Shown: positions 51,621 to 60,463 of the stretch, piece by piece
How the letters are laid out: the number at the start of each line of letters is the position of its first letter
How positions within the stretch are numbered: position 1 is the first letter of the stretch
Source of the DNA: Pseudomonas sp. DTU12.3
GTDB taxonomy: Bacteria > Pseudomonadota > Gammaproteobacteria > Pseudomonadales > Pseudomonadaceae
Length of the DNA stretch: 64,000 nt
NCBI RefSeq assembly: GCF_004124275.1
Contig: NZ_CP027218.1
Span: 6,204,470-6,268,469 of the forward strand
Direction of reading: 5' to 3'
Notes under the pieces: generated by a model
What the model was told of the DNA's origin: nothing
Databases searched by the model: none
The model's input: only the letters and a program-made list of their open reading frames with translations
Program-made: the position numbers and the translations under genes

Positions 51621-52827
51621 GCGCCTGCGCCTGCTGATCACGCTGGCTGTGCAAGACCTCTGGCACGACCGCAAGGTGTCGCTGTGCATCGCCGCCTCGC
51701 TGGTGGCGGTGATCGCGCCGCTGTTGCTGTTGTTCGGGCTCAAGCACGGCGTGGTCAGCCAGTTGCAGGATGAACTGCTGCGCGACCCGCGCAATCTTGA
51801 AGTGAAGATGCTTAGCAACGGCAACTACGACAGTGCCTGGATCGAGCGTCTGCGCCAGCGCCCGGAAACGGCTTTTGCCCTCGGTCAGACCCGCTCGCTG
51901 AATACTCAGGCGGACTTGTTTGTCGGCCTGCAAAAGTTTGTCGAAGGCGCGGAAATCATCGCCACTGAACCTGGCGACCCGCAGCTGAACCTGCCGCAAC
52001 TCAATCCGGTCGGCAATCAAGTGATCCTCAGCGCCCGCGCCGCACAACGCTTGCAGGCCAAGGCCGGCGACCGTGTGCAACTGCGCGTGCTGCGCCGACT
52101 GGAAGGTGCCAATGAGCGCGGCGAAATCACCTTGAGCGTCATCGCTGTACTGGACGGCGCACGCTTCGGTCGCGCCGCCGGGTTTGTCGCACCGCCGCTG
52201 CTGCTGGACCTCGAACGTTTTCGCGACGGCTATCAGGTCGCAGCGTTCGGCATCGCCACCGGCAAGCCGCAAGGCAATCTGCAACCGCTATATGCCCGAG
52301 CCCGCGTGTATGCGCGTGACATCGATCAGGTCGCGCCGCTGGAACGCTGGCTCAACGAACAACACATCGAAACCTCGAGCCGACTGGCCGACATCGACAA
52401 CGTCAAAGCCATCAATCATGTGCTCGGGTTGATCTTCGGCGTGATTGCCCTGGCGGCGCTGATCGGCTGCGTGGCGTCGATGGTCGGGGCGTTTCTGGCC
52501 AACATCGACCGCAAGCGCAAAAGCCTCGCGGTACTGCGCCTGCTGGGTTTCCAGCGCGCGGCCGTCGGCGGTTTCGTGATTGTCCAGGCGCTGCTGCTGA
52601 GCCTTGCCGGTTACCTCGGCGGGCTGGCTTTTTATGCGGTCGGTAGCCATTTGTTCGACTACTTGCTCGGCAGCAGCCAGGCCACCGGCACGTTCGTTTG
52701 TCACATCACTTTCTGGCATGGCCTTGCCGCCCTGCTCCTGACCTTTCTGGTCGCTGCACTGGTGGCCATGATCGGCGCCGTGCGAGCCATCAGCATCCAA
52801 CCTGCGGAGAGTCTGCGTGAGCTATAA
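51604..52827 (+). CDS. FtsX-like permease
   Basis: The 407-residue protein has one N-terminal membrane helix (about 25-42), a large periplasmic domain of about 230 residues, and three C-terminal helices (about 275-400), the LolC/MacB/FtsX layout. The conserved cytosolic loop reads IDRKRKSLAVLRLLGFQR. The start is a TTG at 51604 with AGGGAG upstream, overlapping the ATPase gene by 17 bases. It also overlaps the next gene by 11 bases, so translation is tightly coupled. Confidence 0.85.
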   Translation: MNRWTERLRLLITLAVQDLWHDRKVSLCIAASLVAVIAPLLLLFGLKHGVVSQLQDELLRDPRNLEVKMLSNGNYDSAWIERLRQRPETAFALGQTRSLNTQADLFVGLQKFVEGAEIIATEPGDPQLNLPQLNPVGNQVILSARAAQRLQAKAGDRVQLRVLRRLEGANERGEITLSVIAVLDGARFGRAAGFVAPPLLLDLERFRDGYQVAAFGIATGKPQGNLQPLYARARVYARDIDQVAPLERWLNEQHIETSSRLADIDNVKAINHVLGLIFGVIALAALIGCVASMVGAFLANIDRKRKSLAVLRLLGFQRAAVGGFVIVQALLLSLAGYLGGLAFYAVGSHLFDYLLGSSQATGTFVCHITFWHGLAALLLTFLVAALVAMIGAVRAISIQPAESLREL

Positions 52828-54361
52828 ACGTTTTGGCTGGCTGTTGCCCCTGAGCCTGGGCTACCTGCTCGACGCTTCGGCGGCGGGCTGGGAAGAGAAA
52901 TATTACAACCCGCTGCCCGAGGCCAGTGATGTGGTTCTGCCGATGCCCTGCGAAGGCTCGATGGTGTTTCGCAAGGTGTTCATTCCGGTCGCCGGCCCGC
53001 TGGATGACTATCCGATCAACATCGGCCAGGACGGCGCGGAATACGGTTACGTCGAACAGACTCGCCCGACCTTCATCGCCGGTAGCTTTACCGGCGGCAA
53101 GAGCGACAAATCCCGTTACTACCTGATGGCCAAGTACGAGATGAGTCAGCTGCAATACGACGCGCTGACCGATGAAACCTGCCCGACCGCCGCGACCAAA
53201 ATGCGCCTGCCGCAAGTCGCCGTGAGCTGGGTACAGGCCATCGACGCCGCTGACAAATACAACCTGTGGCTGCGCAAGAACGCCGCCGACAAGTTGCCGA
53301 AAGAAGACGGCGCGCTGGGTTTCCTGCGCCTGCCGACCGAGGTCGAGTGGGAGTTCGCCGCACGTGGCGGGCTGGAAGTCGGTGCGGCGGAGTTTCGCGA
53401 CACGCGCTATCCGATGCCCGATGGCATCAACGCCTACGAGTGGTTCGCCGGGGCGCAATCGTCGAACGGCAAACTACAACTGACCGGTCTGCAAAAACCC
53501 AACCCCTTGGGCCTGCATGACATGCTCGGCAACGTCGACGAAATGATGTTCGAGCCGTTTCGCCTGAACAAACTCGATCGTCAGCACGGCCAGGCCGGCG
53601 GTTATGTCGTGCGCGGCGGCAATTACCTGACCGCCCAGGCTGACCTGCGCACCGCGTTGCGCAAGGAAGAGCCGTATTACAACGCCGACGGCCAGGTGAA
53701 AAACAAGACTACCGGCCTGCGCCTGGTCATGGTCTCTCCGACCCTGACCTCGCGTGAGCGCGTCGCCAGTATCGAAAGCAGCTGGAAGAAACTCGGCACC
53801 GGCAGCAAAGAAACCGAATCGGCCGATAAAGGCGCGGTGCAGTCCCTCAATACGCTGGCCTCGGGCGTCGAAGACAAAGCCCTCAAGGAAAAACTCCAGG
53901 CCCTGGAAAACCAACTGCGCGCGAGCAATCAGCAGCAGGAAGAAACCCGCGATCAGGCGATTCGCGCCAGCCTCAACCTCGGCGCATTCCTTTGCACCAA
54001 GATGCTCGACGACGGCCAGTACGTGGATTTCCTGCAGAAAAACTACAAGCTCAACTGCGAGTCCGCCGACAAGGACGCCAGTTGCGACATGCGCAAAGCC
54101 AAGCTCGAGGAGCAGAAGGATCGCCTGCACAAACTCAGCCGTTACTACGCCAGCAGCCTGGTGGAATCGGCGACGTTGTATGGCCAGCCATTGCTTGAAG
54201 CACAGGTGCCGGTGATGGAAGAAATCATCACTCGCAACAAACAGCTGCAAGACCTCAAACCGTACTTGCGCACGCACTGGGCGAATCAGAAGACCTTTCT
54301 GCAAAAGCAGAAAATCGACACCGACGCCTGGCTCAACAGCTGCAAAACCGTATCCCAATAA
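52817..54361 (+). CDS. SUMF1/FGE-fold exported protein
   Basis: The 514-residue protein starts at a GTG and has a signal peptide ending near DASAAG. A formylglycine-generating-enzyme-type (C-type lectin-like) domain spans about 40-300 (RLPTEVEWEFAARGG, LHDMLGNVDEMMFE, VVRGGNYLTAQ, GLRLVM). A long coiled-coil C-terminal part follows (LKEKLQALENQLRASNQQQEE). No sulfatase gene is nearby, so it more likely acts as a structural or binding module than as a sulfatase activator. It overlaps the permease gene by 11 bases. Confidence 0.8.
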   Translation: MSYKRFGWLLPLSLGYLLDASAAGWEEKYYNPLPEASDVVLPMPCEGSMVFRKVFIPVAGPLDDYPINIGQDGAEYGYVEQTRPTFIAGSFTGGKSDKSRYYLMAKYEMSQLQYDALTDETCPTAATKMRLPQVAVSWVQAIDAADKYNLWLRKNAADKLPKEDGALGFLRLPTEVEWEFAARGGLEVGAAEFRDTRYPMPDGINAYEWFAGAQSSNGKLQLTGLQKPNPLGLHDMLGNVDEMMFEPFRLNKLDRQHGQAGGYVVRGGNYLTAQADLRTALRKEEPYYNADGQVKNKTTGLRLVMVSPTLTSRERVASIESSWKKLGTGSKETESADKGAVQSLNTLASGVEDKALKEKLQALENQLRASNQQQEETRDQAIRASLNLGAFLCTKMLDDGQYVDFLQKNYKLNCESADKDASCDMRKAKLEEQKDRLHKLSRYYASSLVESATLYGQPLLEAQVPVMEEIITRNKQLQDLKPYLRTHWANQKTFLQKQKIDTDAWLNSCKTVSQ

Positions 54362-54397
54362 CAACGCACTACAACACTGTCATCAAGGAGCTTCACC

Positions 54398-55129
54398 ATG
54401 TCGCGCAGCCTCTGGACTCGCTTCAAGCTACAAATCGCTTTCGTACTCACCGGCAGCCTGCTGCTGACCGGTTGCGCCAACACCGGCAGTTCGATGCTCG
54501 GCGGCAGCGATGGTGCCGACCCACGCCTGACCCAGGGCAGTGACGCGCAGTTCTTCAGCAAATCCGGTTATCAGGCCTGCGCCGTCGGTGCCGGCGTCGG
54601 TATCCTCGGTTGCGCGCTGTCCAACAGCAGCAACAAGGCTGTTTGCGCGATCGCCGCCGGTATCACCGCATGTGGTGTGGCCATGGGCGCCAACTACTAT
54701 CTGGATCAGCGTCGCAGCGAATACTCCGACACCACCACCCGTCTGGCGAAGATGAACAGCGATGTCGAGCAAGACACGCAAAACGTGGTGGCCCGTACCG
54801 CGACCGCGCAACAAGTGATCAACGACGATCAGGCACGCATCGCCCAGATCAAAAAGGACATCGCCAGCAAGAAGGTCGACAAGACCAAGGCGCAGGCGCA
54901 AATCACCGAAATCGACCAGAACATCGCCCGCCTGCGTAAAGACCTCGGCAACATGCGCACCAAGGTCACCGAGTACACCAAGGTGGCCGACGCCGAACGC
55001 GCGCAAGGCGCCAGCGCCGAGATCAAGCAGGTCGACGTGAACATTCTGAAGATGAACGAGAAAGTCGCCGCCCTGCAAAAGGAAGTCGACGGTCTTTACA
55101 GCCAGCGCTCCGCGATCACTCTGGGTTAA
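54398..55129 (+). CDS. Coiled-coil lipoprotein of the srf cluster
   Basis: The 243-residue lipoprotein has the lipobox LLTG before Cys26 (SLLLTGCANTG). A short Gly/Ala/Cys-rich hydrophobic stretch follows (ACAVGAGVGILGCALSN, VCAIAAGITACGVAMG), then a long coiled coil from about 105 to 240 (INDDQARIAQIKKDIASKK). AAGGAG precedes the ATG. I know no named family. Its likely place is the periplasmic face of the inner or outer membrane, possibly as substrate or partner of the FtsX-type transporter. Confidence 0.72.
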   Translation: MSRSLWTRFKLQIAFVLTGSLLLTGCANTGSSMLGGSDGADPRLTQGSDAQFFSKSGYQACAVGAGVGILGCALSNSSNKAVCAIAAGITACGVAMGANYYLDQRRSEYSDTTTRLAKMNSDVEQDTQNVVARTATAQQVINDDQARIAQIKKDIASKKVDKTKAQAQITEIDQNIARLRKDLGNMRTKVTEYTKVADAERAQGASAEIKQVDVNILKMNEKVAALQKEVDGLYSQRSAITLG

Positions 55130-55133
55130 GCAC

Positions 55134-55640
55134 ATGACGCTAAAACAGCTGGCGGTCCTCACCGCCATCCTGGCCTTGAGCGGTTGCGCGACCAAGCCTG
55201 GCGAATGCGATTCGACCAATCGCGACAGCAGCATGCTGACCAAGATGAACTGTGACTACTCCGGTGGCTACAGCGATCAGGTCAAGCAGAAGGAGCAGGC
55301 ACTGACCGAATCGCGCCTGCAAAACGCGATGTTCCGCCAGGTCTACGAGAACATTCAGGCCCAGCAACTGAGCACCAGAACCGATCTGGCCAGCCAGCAG
55401 AAATCCCAGGCTGAGTTGAACCAGTCGCTGGGCAAGCTGCTGACCTCGCTCAAGGGCCGGCGCGGTAATGAAGGCTCGGTGCAGAAGCAGATTGCCGATC
55501 TGGAGCAGCAGCTCAAGGCCTCGCAGGCAGCCCCTACCGCCAAGGCTTCACCGGCGACACTGGCGGCCAAGCAGGAACAGCTGAAAACACTGCAGAAGAA
55601 GGTCAATCAACTGCAGTTCAGTCTCGGTTACGAAGAGTAA
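55134..55640 (+). CDS. Second coiled-coil lipoprotein of the srf cluster
   Basis: The 168-residue lipoprotein has a signal peptide with Cys18 (AILALSGCATKPGE) and is mostly coiled coil (QKQIADLEQQLKASQ, AKQEQLKTLQKKVNQL). It lies 4 bp after the larger lipoprotein gene, so the two may form a paired periplasmic fibre or spacer. The family is not recognised. A terminator follows. Confidence 0.7.
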   Translation: MTLKQLAVLTAILALSGCATKPGECDSTNRDSSMLTKMNCDYSGGYSDQVKQKEQALTESRLQNAMFRQVYENIQAQQLSTRTDLASQQKSQAELNQSLGKLLTSLKGRRGNEGSVQKQIADLEQQLKASQAAPTAKASPATLAAKQEQLKTLQKKVNQLQFSLGYEE

Positions 55641-55651
55641 CTTTTCACCCC

Positions 55652-55684
55652 GCAGGCTTCCCGTCGGAGGCCTGCAGCTTTTTC
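55652..55684 (+). terminator. Rho-independent terminator inside the srf cluster
   Basis: A ten-base stem GCAGGCTTCC / GGAGGCCTGC with a CGTC loop is followed by a T-rich tail. It separates the first nine genes from the last VWA gene, which starts at 55698 and may depend on readthrough. Confidence 0.8.
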
Positions 55685-55697
55685 AGGAATCGTCGTC

Positions 55698-57101
55698 ATG
55701 CAGCGGGTCATCAGGGATGCGCACGCCACACCGGAGGGGATGAGTGCGCTGCAGGCCAAAGTCGCCCTCATTCAAAAACACTTTCCGCCGACCAGCGCGA
55801 GCCTGTTCGCCATCCCCCGGATGGGCAGCGGCGATGTGCTGGAATGGTGGACCGAATTGGGTGGCCAGCCCACGCCCTATGCCGAACTCAATGAGGACGC
55901 GCAACGACGCTTGCTGCAAACCTACGAGGTGCGCCAGACCTCCCTCGAACAACTGGCCGACGAATTGCAAAAACGCGGGCAGCCGACGGTAGCGGATGAC
56001 TTGCGCAGCCTGCTCGGCAGCCCTGAGCTGGACAAGCTTTACAGCCTCAATGGTGAGCCGCTGGTGGTGCGCTGGAACCAGCGACCGCCGCGACCGATCG
56101 TGCCGCCGGTCGTACCGCCAGTGCCATTGGCGCCGGTGGTGCCGCCTTCGCGCCGTGGCTGGTGGATCGCCGCCGCCTTGCTGGCGCTGCTGTTGTTGCT
56201 GCTGGCGCTGTGGCTCTGGTGGTTTCTGCACCGTGAACCCGTTGTCGTTGCAGTGCCCCCGGCAGCAGCGGTCGTGGCGCCTGTGGAACAACCGGTCGAG
56301 CCGGTGCCCGAGCCTGTGGTCGAACCGCAACCGGTTCCAGAACCAGAGCCGGAACCCGAGCCGGTCCCGGAACCCGTCCCGCCGCCAAAACCGGTGGTCG
56401 TTGCCCCGCCGCCGCCACCGACACTGGACAACTTCGCCTGCCGTAAAAAAGCCCCGAATGCGGTGATCCCGCAATTCGTCGTGGTGCTCGATACATCAGG
56501 GTCGATGGAGCTCAACACCAAAGCGGTGAAAGCCGATGAAGAATGGTTCTTTGGCAACAGTCTCAACCAGTACATGGACCCCAATCGTGCCATGCGAATC
56601 TTCGAGAAACCGAGCCGCATGAACGTCGCCCAGGATTCGCTGGCCGGCATGATCAACGCGCTGGACCCGAAGATCGACACGCGCCTGATCACCTTCGCCG
56701 GTTGCGAAAGCACACCTGACCAAGGGGTGTTCAAGTTTGCCGATCGTTCACGCCTGATCAACGGAATCCGTGGCCTGGTGCCCAACGATGGCACGCCGTT
56801 GGCCGATAGCCTGGCGAAAGCGGCGAGCACCGTGGACGGGCGTAACAATGACGCGGTGATCGTGATGTTCATCGACGGCGAGGACGGTTGCCAGAAGGAC
56901 GTCTGCGCGGTGTCCCGGCGCATCGCCCAGGAGCAACCGCGGTTGCGGGTCAATGTGGTGAGCATCGGCGCCGGCGGACCTTCACAGTGCATCGCGAAAA
57001 ATACCGGAGGCCGGGTTTACGCAAGCACCAACGCCGCCGAACTGGCCAGGCAGTTGAAACTGGCGAGCAAGGAAGTCTCCAGCAACGCCAAATGTAACTG
57101 A
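55698..57101 (+). CDS. Membrane-anchored VWA domain protein
   Basis: The 467-residue protein has a cytosolic N-terminal helical part (about 1-120), a Pro-rich stretch, a membrane helix at about 154-178 (WWIAAALLALLLLLLALWLW), a long Pro/Glu/Val linker (EPEPEPEPVPEPVPPPKPVV) and a VWA domain with an intact DTSGSM metal site near 264. The VWA domain is therefore periplasmic, reached by the stiff linker. It has an AGGAAT site and lies just after the terminator. It ends the srf locus. Confidence 0.75.
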   Translation: MQRVIRDAHATPEGMSALQAKVALIQKHFPPTSASLFAIPRMGSGDVLEWWTELGGQPTPYAELNEDAQRRLLQTYEVRQTSLEQLADELQKRGQPTVADDLRSLLGSPELDKLYSLNGEPLVVRWNQRPPRPIVPPVVPPVPLAPVVPPSRRGWWIAAALLALLLLLLALWLWWFLHREPVVVAVPPAAAVVAPVEQPVEPVPEPVVEPQPVPEPEPEPEPVPEPVPPPKPVVVAPPPPPTLDNFACRKKAPNAVIPQFVVVLDTSGSMELNTKAVKADEEWFFGNSLNQYMDPNRAMRIFEKPSRMNVAQDSLAGMINALDPKIDTRLITFAGCESTPDQGVFKFADRSRLINGIRGLVPNDGTPLADSLAKAASTVDGRNNDAVIVMFIDGEDGCQKDVCAVSRRIAQEQPRLRVNVVSIGAGGPSQCIAKNTGGRVYASTNAAELARQLKLASKEVSSNAKCN

Positions 57102-57131
57102 CACACACCGGCTCCTCGTCCCCGCATAATC

Positions 57132-57223
57132 CCCCTGTAGGAGCTGCGGCACGCTGCGATCTTCTGATCTTGCTTTGCAGAATCAAAAGATCGCAGCCTC
57201 GTTTCACTCGTCAGCTCCTACAA
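57132..57223. repeat. Degenerate REP doublet (GATCGCAGCC type)
   Basis: Two inverted copies are separated by about 32 bp, with several mismatches: the right arm is broken by TCGTTTCACTCG and the left has CACGCTGCGATC. The repeat is old or recombined compared with the others in the window. Confidence 0.7.
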
Positions 57224-57229
57224 GAGGCT

Positions 57230-59206
57230 TCAGCGGAAGCGGTCGACCTCGGAGCGCAGGTCTGCTGCGAGCTTCTCCAGCTCTTTGGCGGTGACGGCGA
57301 GGTTTGACACCACTTCGCGCTGTTCACTGTTGGCCAGCGCAATGCTCTGCAGGTTGCTGCTGAGCAATGTCGCGGTGCTGCTCTGCTCCTGAGTCGCCGT
57401 GGTGATCGCGGCAAACTGCTGACCCGCCGAACGGCTCTGCTCATCAATACGCGCAAGCGCCGAGGCGACATTGGCGTTACGCGACAAACCTTCCTGCATC
57501 AACACATTGCCCTGCTCCATGGTGCTGATCGCGTTGCCGGTTTCCTGCTGGATGCTGTGAATCATGCTGGAAATCTCATCGGTCGCCTGACGAGTGCGCG
57601 AGGCCAGGCTGCGCACTTCATCCGCCACCACGGCAAAACCGCGACCTTGCTCACCGGCACGCGCCGCTTCAATCGCAGCGTTGAGCGCCAACAGATTGGT
57701 CTGCTCGGCAATCGAGGTGATCACCCCGACGATGCCGCCGATTTCCTGCGAGCGCTGGCCAAGGGTGTTGATCACCGTGGCGGTGCTGTTCAACGCGCCG
57801 GCGATTTGCTCCAGCGACGACGAAGCCTCTTCCATGGAGCTGCGACCAATCTGCGTCTGCTGGGCGTTTTCCTGCGCCAGACGCTGAGTCGCGCCCATGT
57901 TGTCGGCAATGTTCAACGAGGTCGCGCTGAACTCTTCCACCGCACCGGCCATGCTGGTGATTTCGCCGGACTGCTGCTCCATGCCTTCGTAGGCGCCGCC
58001 GGACAGACCGGACAACGCTTGCGCACGGCTGTTGACCTCTTCCGAGGAGCGACGGATGTGCTCAACCATCGTCGACAGTGCCTGGCTCATCTGGTTGAAC
58101 GCGCGGGACAGCTGACCGATTTCGTCGTTGCTCGACACGTTCAGGCGCACGCTCAAATCGCCAGCGCCCAAGGCTTCGGCCTGACGCACCAGATCGCCCA
58201 GCGGTTGCAGCTTGGAACGCAGCAGCCACATCGCCGAGCCCACTGCCAGCAGCATCGCCAGCAGGCTGCCGATTGCCAGTTGTGTACCGACGCTCCAGGT
58301 CACCGCACGAATCTCGGCTTTCGGCATGCTCGCGACCACCGACCACGGGCCACCGTCGAATGGCACGGCAATGCTGTAGAAATCTTCGCGAGTGTCACTC
58401 CAGAACTCGCCTTTGCCCGGTTTCGCTGCCAGGCCTTTGATCACTGGCACCGCTTGTTCCAGCGCCTGCACGCCCGCCGGCGGCACCAACCATTTGTTTT
58501 GCTCGTCCAGCAACGCCAGCGAACCGCTCTGGCCGATGCGGAAGCGCTTGAGGTTGTCGAACTGGGCGTTCTGCGCGTCGGTGTAGTCGAAGCCAACGAA
58601 CAGCACCGCAATCACCTTGCCGCTGCCATCGCGCACCGGGGTGTACTGAGTCATGTAAGAACGATCGAACAGCAAGGCGCGACCGACGTAGCCTTGCCCC
58701 GCCATCAACTTCGCGTAGGCCGGGTGCGCATGGTCAAGCAAAGTGCCGATGGCGCGGGTGCCGTCCTGTTTGGTCAGCGAGGTGCTGACCCGCACGAAGT
58801 CTTCGCCGCTGCGCACAAACAGCGTGGCAACGCCGGCAGTCATTTGCTTGAACTCGTCGACTTCCTTGAAGTTGTTGTTCAACACTTCACTGCCCAGGTG
58901 CAGGCCCGGGGTCTGCGTGCCAGCGACCGTCACCGGCTCATCGGCGTGAATGCTCAGGCCGGCGCTGAAGCGCTTCTCGAACAACCCGCTCAGGCGTTGG
59001 GTGCTTTCCCGTAGCGTGCCGTGGAAGGTGCTCAACTGGTCGGCGAGCAGACGCGCTTCGCTGGCCAGATGTTCTTCACGGGTGGCGAGGTTGGCGGTAT
59101 CCAGCGAACGCAGGGCGAACACCGTACTGCCACTGATGACGATTGCCAGAATCACAGCAAGGGCGAGACCCAGCTGCGAGGCGATCCGAGCGCGAGGTTG
59201 AGACAT
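57230..59206 (-). CDS. Methyl-accepting chemotaxis protein with Cache sensor
   Basis: The 658-residue receptor has an N-terminal membrane helix (about 11-30), a large periplasmic Cache-type domain (FVRSGEDFVRVSTSLTKQDG, VIAVLFVGFDYTDAQNAQF), a second membrane helix near 310-330, a HAMP domain and a cytoplasmic signalling hairpin (NLLALNAAIEAARAGEQGRG near 500). It lacks a visible C-terminal CheR pentapeptide. ATG 59206 is chosen because it begins MSQPRARIASQLGLALAVI with a good AGGAG upstream. The ligand is unknown. Confidence 0.9.
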   Translation of the reverse strand: MSQPRARIASQLGLALAVILAIVISGSTVFALRSLDTANLATREEHLASEARLLADQLSTFHGTLRESTQRLSGLFEKRFSAGLSIHADEPVTVAGTQTPGLHLGSEVLNNNFKEVDEFKQMTAGVATLFVRSGEDFVRVSTSLTKQDGTRAIGTLLDHAHPAYAKLMAGQGYVGRALLFDRSYMTQYTPVRDGSGKVIAVLFVGFDYTDAQNAQFDNLKRFRIGQSGSLALLDEQNKWLVPPAGVQALEQAVPVIKGLAAKPGKGEFWSDTREDFYSIAVPFDGGPWSVVASMPKAEIRAVTWSVGTQLAIGSLLAMLLAVGSAMWLLRSKLQPLGDLVRQAEALGAGDLSVRLNVSSNDEIGQLSRAFNQMSQALSTMVEHIRRSSEEVNSRAQALSGLSGGAYEGMEQQSGEITSMAGAVEEFSATSLNIADNMGATQRLAQENAQQTQIGRSSMEEASSSLEQIAGALNSTATVINTLGQRSQEIGGIVGVITSIAEQTNLLALNAAIEAARAGEQGRGFAVVADEVRSLASRTRQATDEISSMIHSIQQETGNAISTMEQGNVLMQEGLSRNANVASALARIDEQSRSAGQQFAAITTATQEQSSTATLLSSNLQSIALANSEQREVVSNLAVTAKELEKLAADLRSEVDRFR

Positions 59207-59390
59207 GGACAGCTCCTGGCCGAGCCACGGGATCCTCCTTGATCTCGACTCGGATAATTTTCTAATAATGGGGGTGAATCGTGGATACCGGCACGACGGT
59301 TCCACTTGCTCATAGTCGGCGGTGAAACCGAATACTTGAGCGCTTAACGAGGGTATGGCCCAAGGCCGGCATTGTGGCGGCTCGAACGTT

Positions 59391-60311
59391 TCAGCTCAAG
59401 CGCGCAACCGCCGGCAGCTCCATGGCGCGGACTTCGCCTTGCAGGAAGTCGCTGAGGCGGCGCAAACGTTCACCTCCCGGACGGGTTTTTGGCCACACCA
59501 GGTAATACTTCAGTCCACTGGCAACTGCCGTTGGCCACGGCAGACTCAGTCTTCCTTGCGCGACATCTTCGGCGACCATCAACAGATCGCCCATCGACAC
59601 GCCGTAACCGCGCGCTGCCGCGATCATCCCCAGCTCGAGGGTATCGAACACCTGCCCGCCCTTGAGCGAGACTTGATCGGACAGACCCATGTGCTCCAGC
59701 CAACTGCGCCAGTCACGCCGATCCGGGGTCGGATGGAGCAATTCGGTCGCGGCCAGCCGGGCCAGATCCCATGGTTGATCGTTGAGCAGGTTCGGTGCAC
59801 CGACGGGAATCAGCTCCTCGGGAAACAGCAGACTGGCCTCCCAGTCCGGCGGGAAATGGCCGTCGCTCAACAGCACTGCGCAATCGAACGGCTCATCGTT
59901 GAAATCCACCGAGTCGACATCCATCCAGGCACTGGTCAGTTGCACTTCGTTGCCCGGCTGCAAATGACGAAAGCGACTGAGCCGCGCCAGCAACCAACGC
60001 ATGGTCAACGTCGACGGCGCTTTCATGCGCAAAATATCGTCCTCGGCGCGCAAGGTATTGCAGGCCCGCTCAAGGGCGGTGAAGCCCTCGCGAATGCCGG
60101 GCAACAGCAACCGCGCGGCTTCGGTCAGTTGCAAATTGCGCCCGCTGCGGTGAAACAGCCGGCAGGCAAAGTGATCTTCGAGCGTACGAATATGCCGGCT
60201 CACTGCACTTTGGGTAATCGACAGTTCTTCTGCCGCACGGGTGAACGAGCTGTGTCGCGCCGCCGCTTCGAATGCGCGCAGGGCATACAACGGGGGAAGT
60301 CGACGGGCCAT
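59391..60311 (-). CDS. LysR-type regulator, GcvA-like
   Basis: The 306-residue protein opens with MARRLPPLYALRAFEAAARH and the winged helix LSITQSAVSRHIRTLEDHF, a typical GcvA-subfamily start. An effector-binding domain follows (AARGYGVSMGDLLMV). It is divergent from the MATE pump gene with about 150 bp between starts, suggesting control of that gene. The pair corresponds to PA5293-PA5294 of P. aeruginosa. ATG 60311 is preferred over upstream in-frame starts for family length. Confidence 0.88.
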   Translation of the reverse strand: MARRLPPLYALRAFEAAARHSSFTRAAEELSITQSAVSRHIRTLEDHFACRLFHRSGRNLQLTEAARLLLPGIREGFTALERACNTLRAEDDILRMKAPSTLTMRWLLARLSRFRHLQPGNEVQLTSAWMDVDSVDFNDEPFDCAVLLSDGHFPPDWEASLLFPEELIPVGAPNLLNDQPWDLARLAATELLHPTPDRRDWRSWLEHMGLSDQVSLKGGQVFDTLELGMIAAARGYGVSMGDLLMVAEDVAQGRLSLPWPTAVASGLKYYLVWPKTRPGGERLRRLSDFLQGEVRAMELPAVARLS

Positions 60312-60463
60312 GCACAAAGCTCCTGTGGCGGGGTACAGCGAAATGAGCGGAATGTGTTCAGGATGAGTTTTAGTCATGCAACCCATCCTTTTTATCCCTT
60401 TGTGCAATGCGGCTCAAGCGCCGAGAATCGACGGTCTCCTGTTCCCTCCGAAATCGAGTGGTG

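Noticed and set aside
40736..57101. Type VI secretion or T6SS regulatory cluster
   Set aside because: No Tss structural genes, Hcp, VgrG, ClpV or PpkA-type kinase are present; only the VWA and SUMF1 folds recall such loci.
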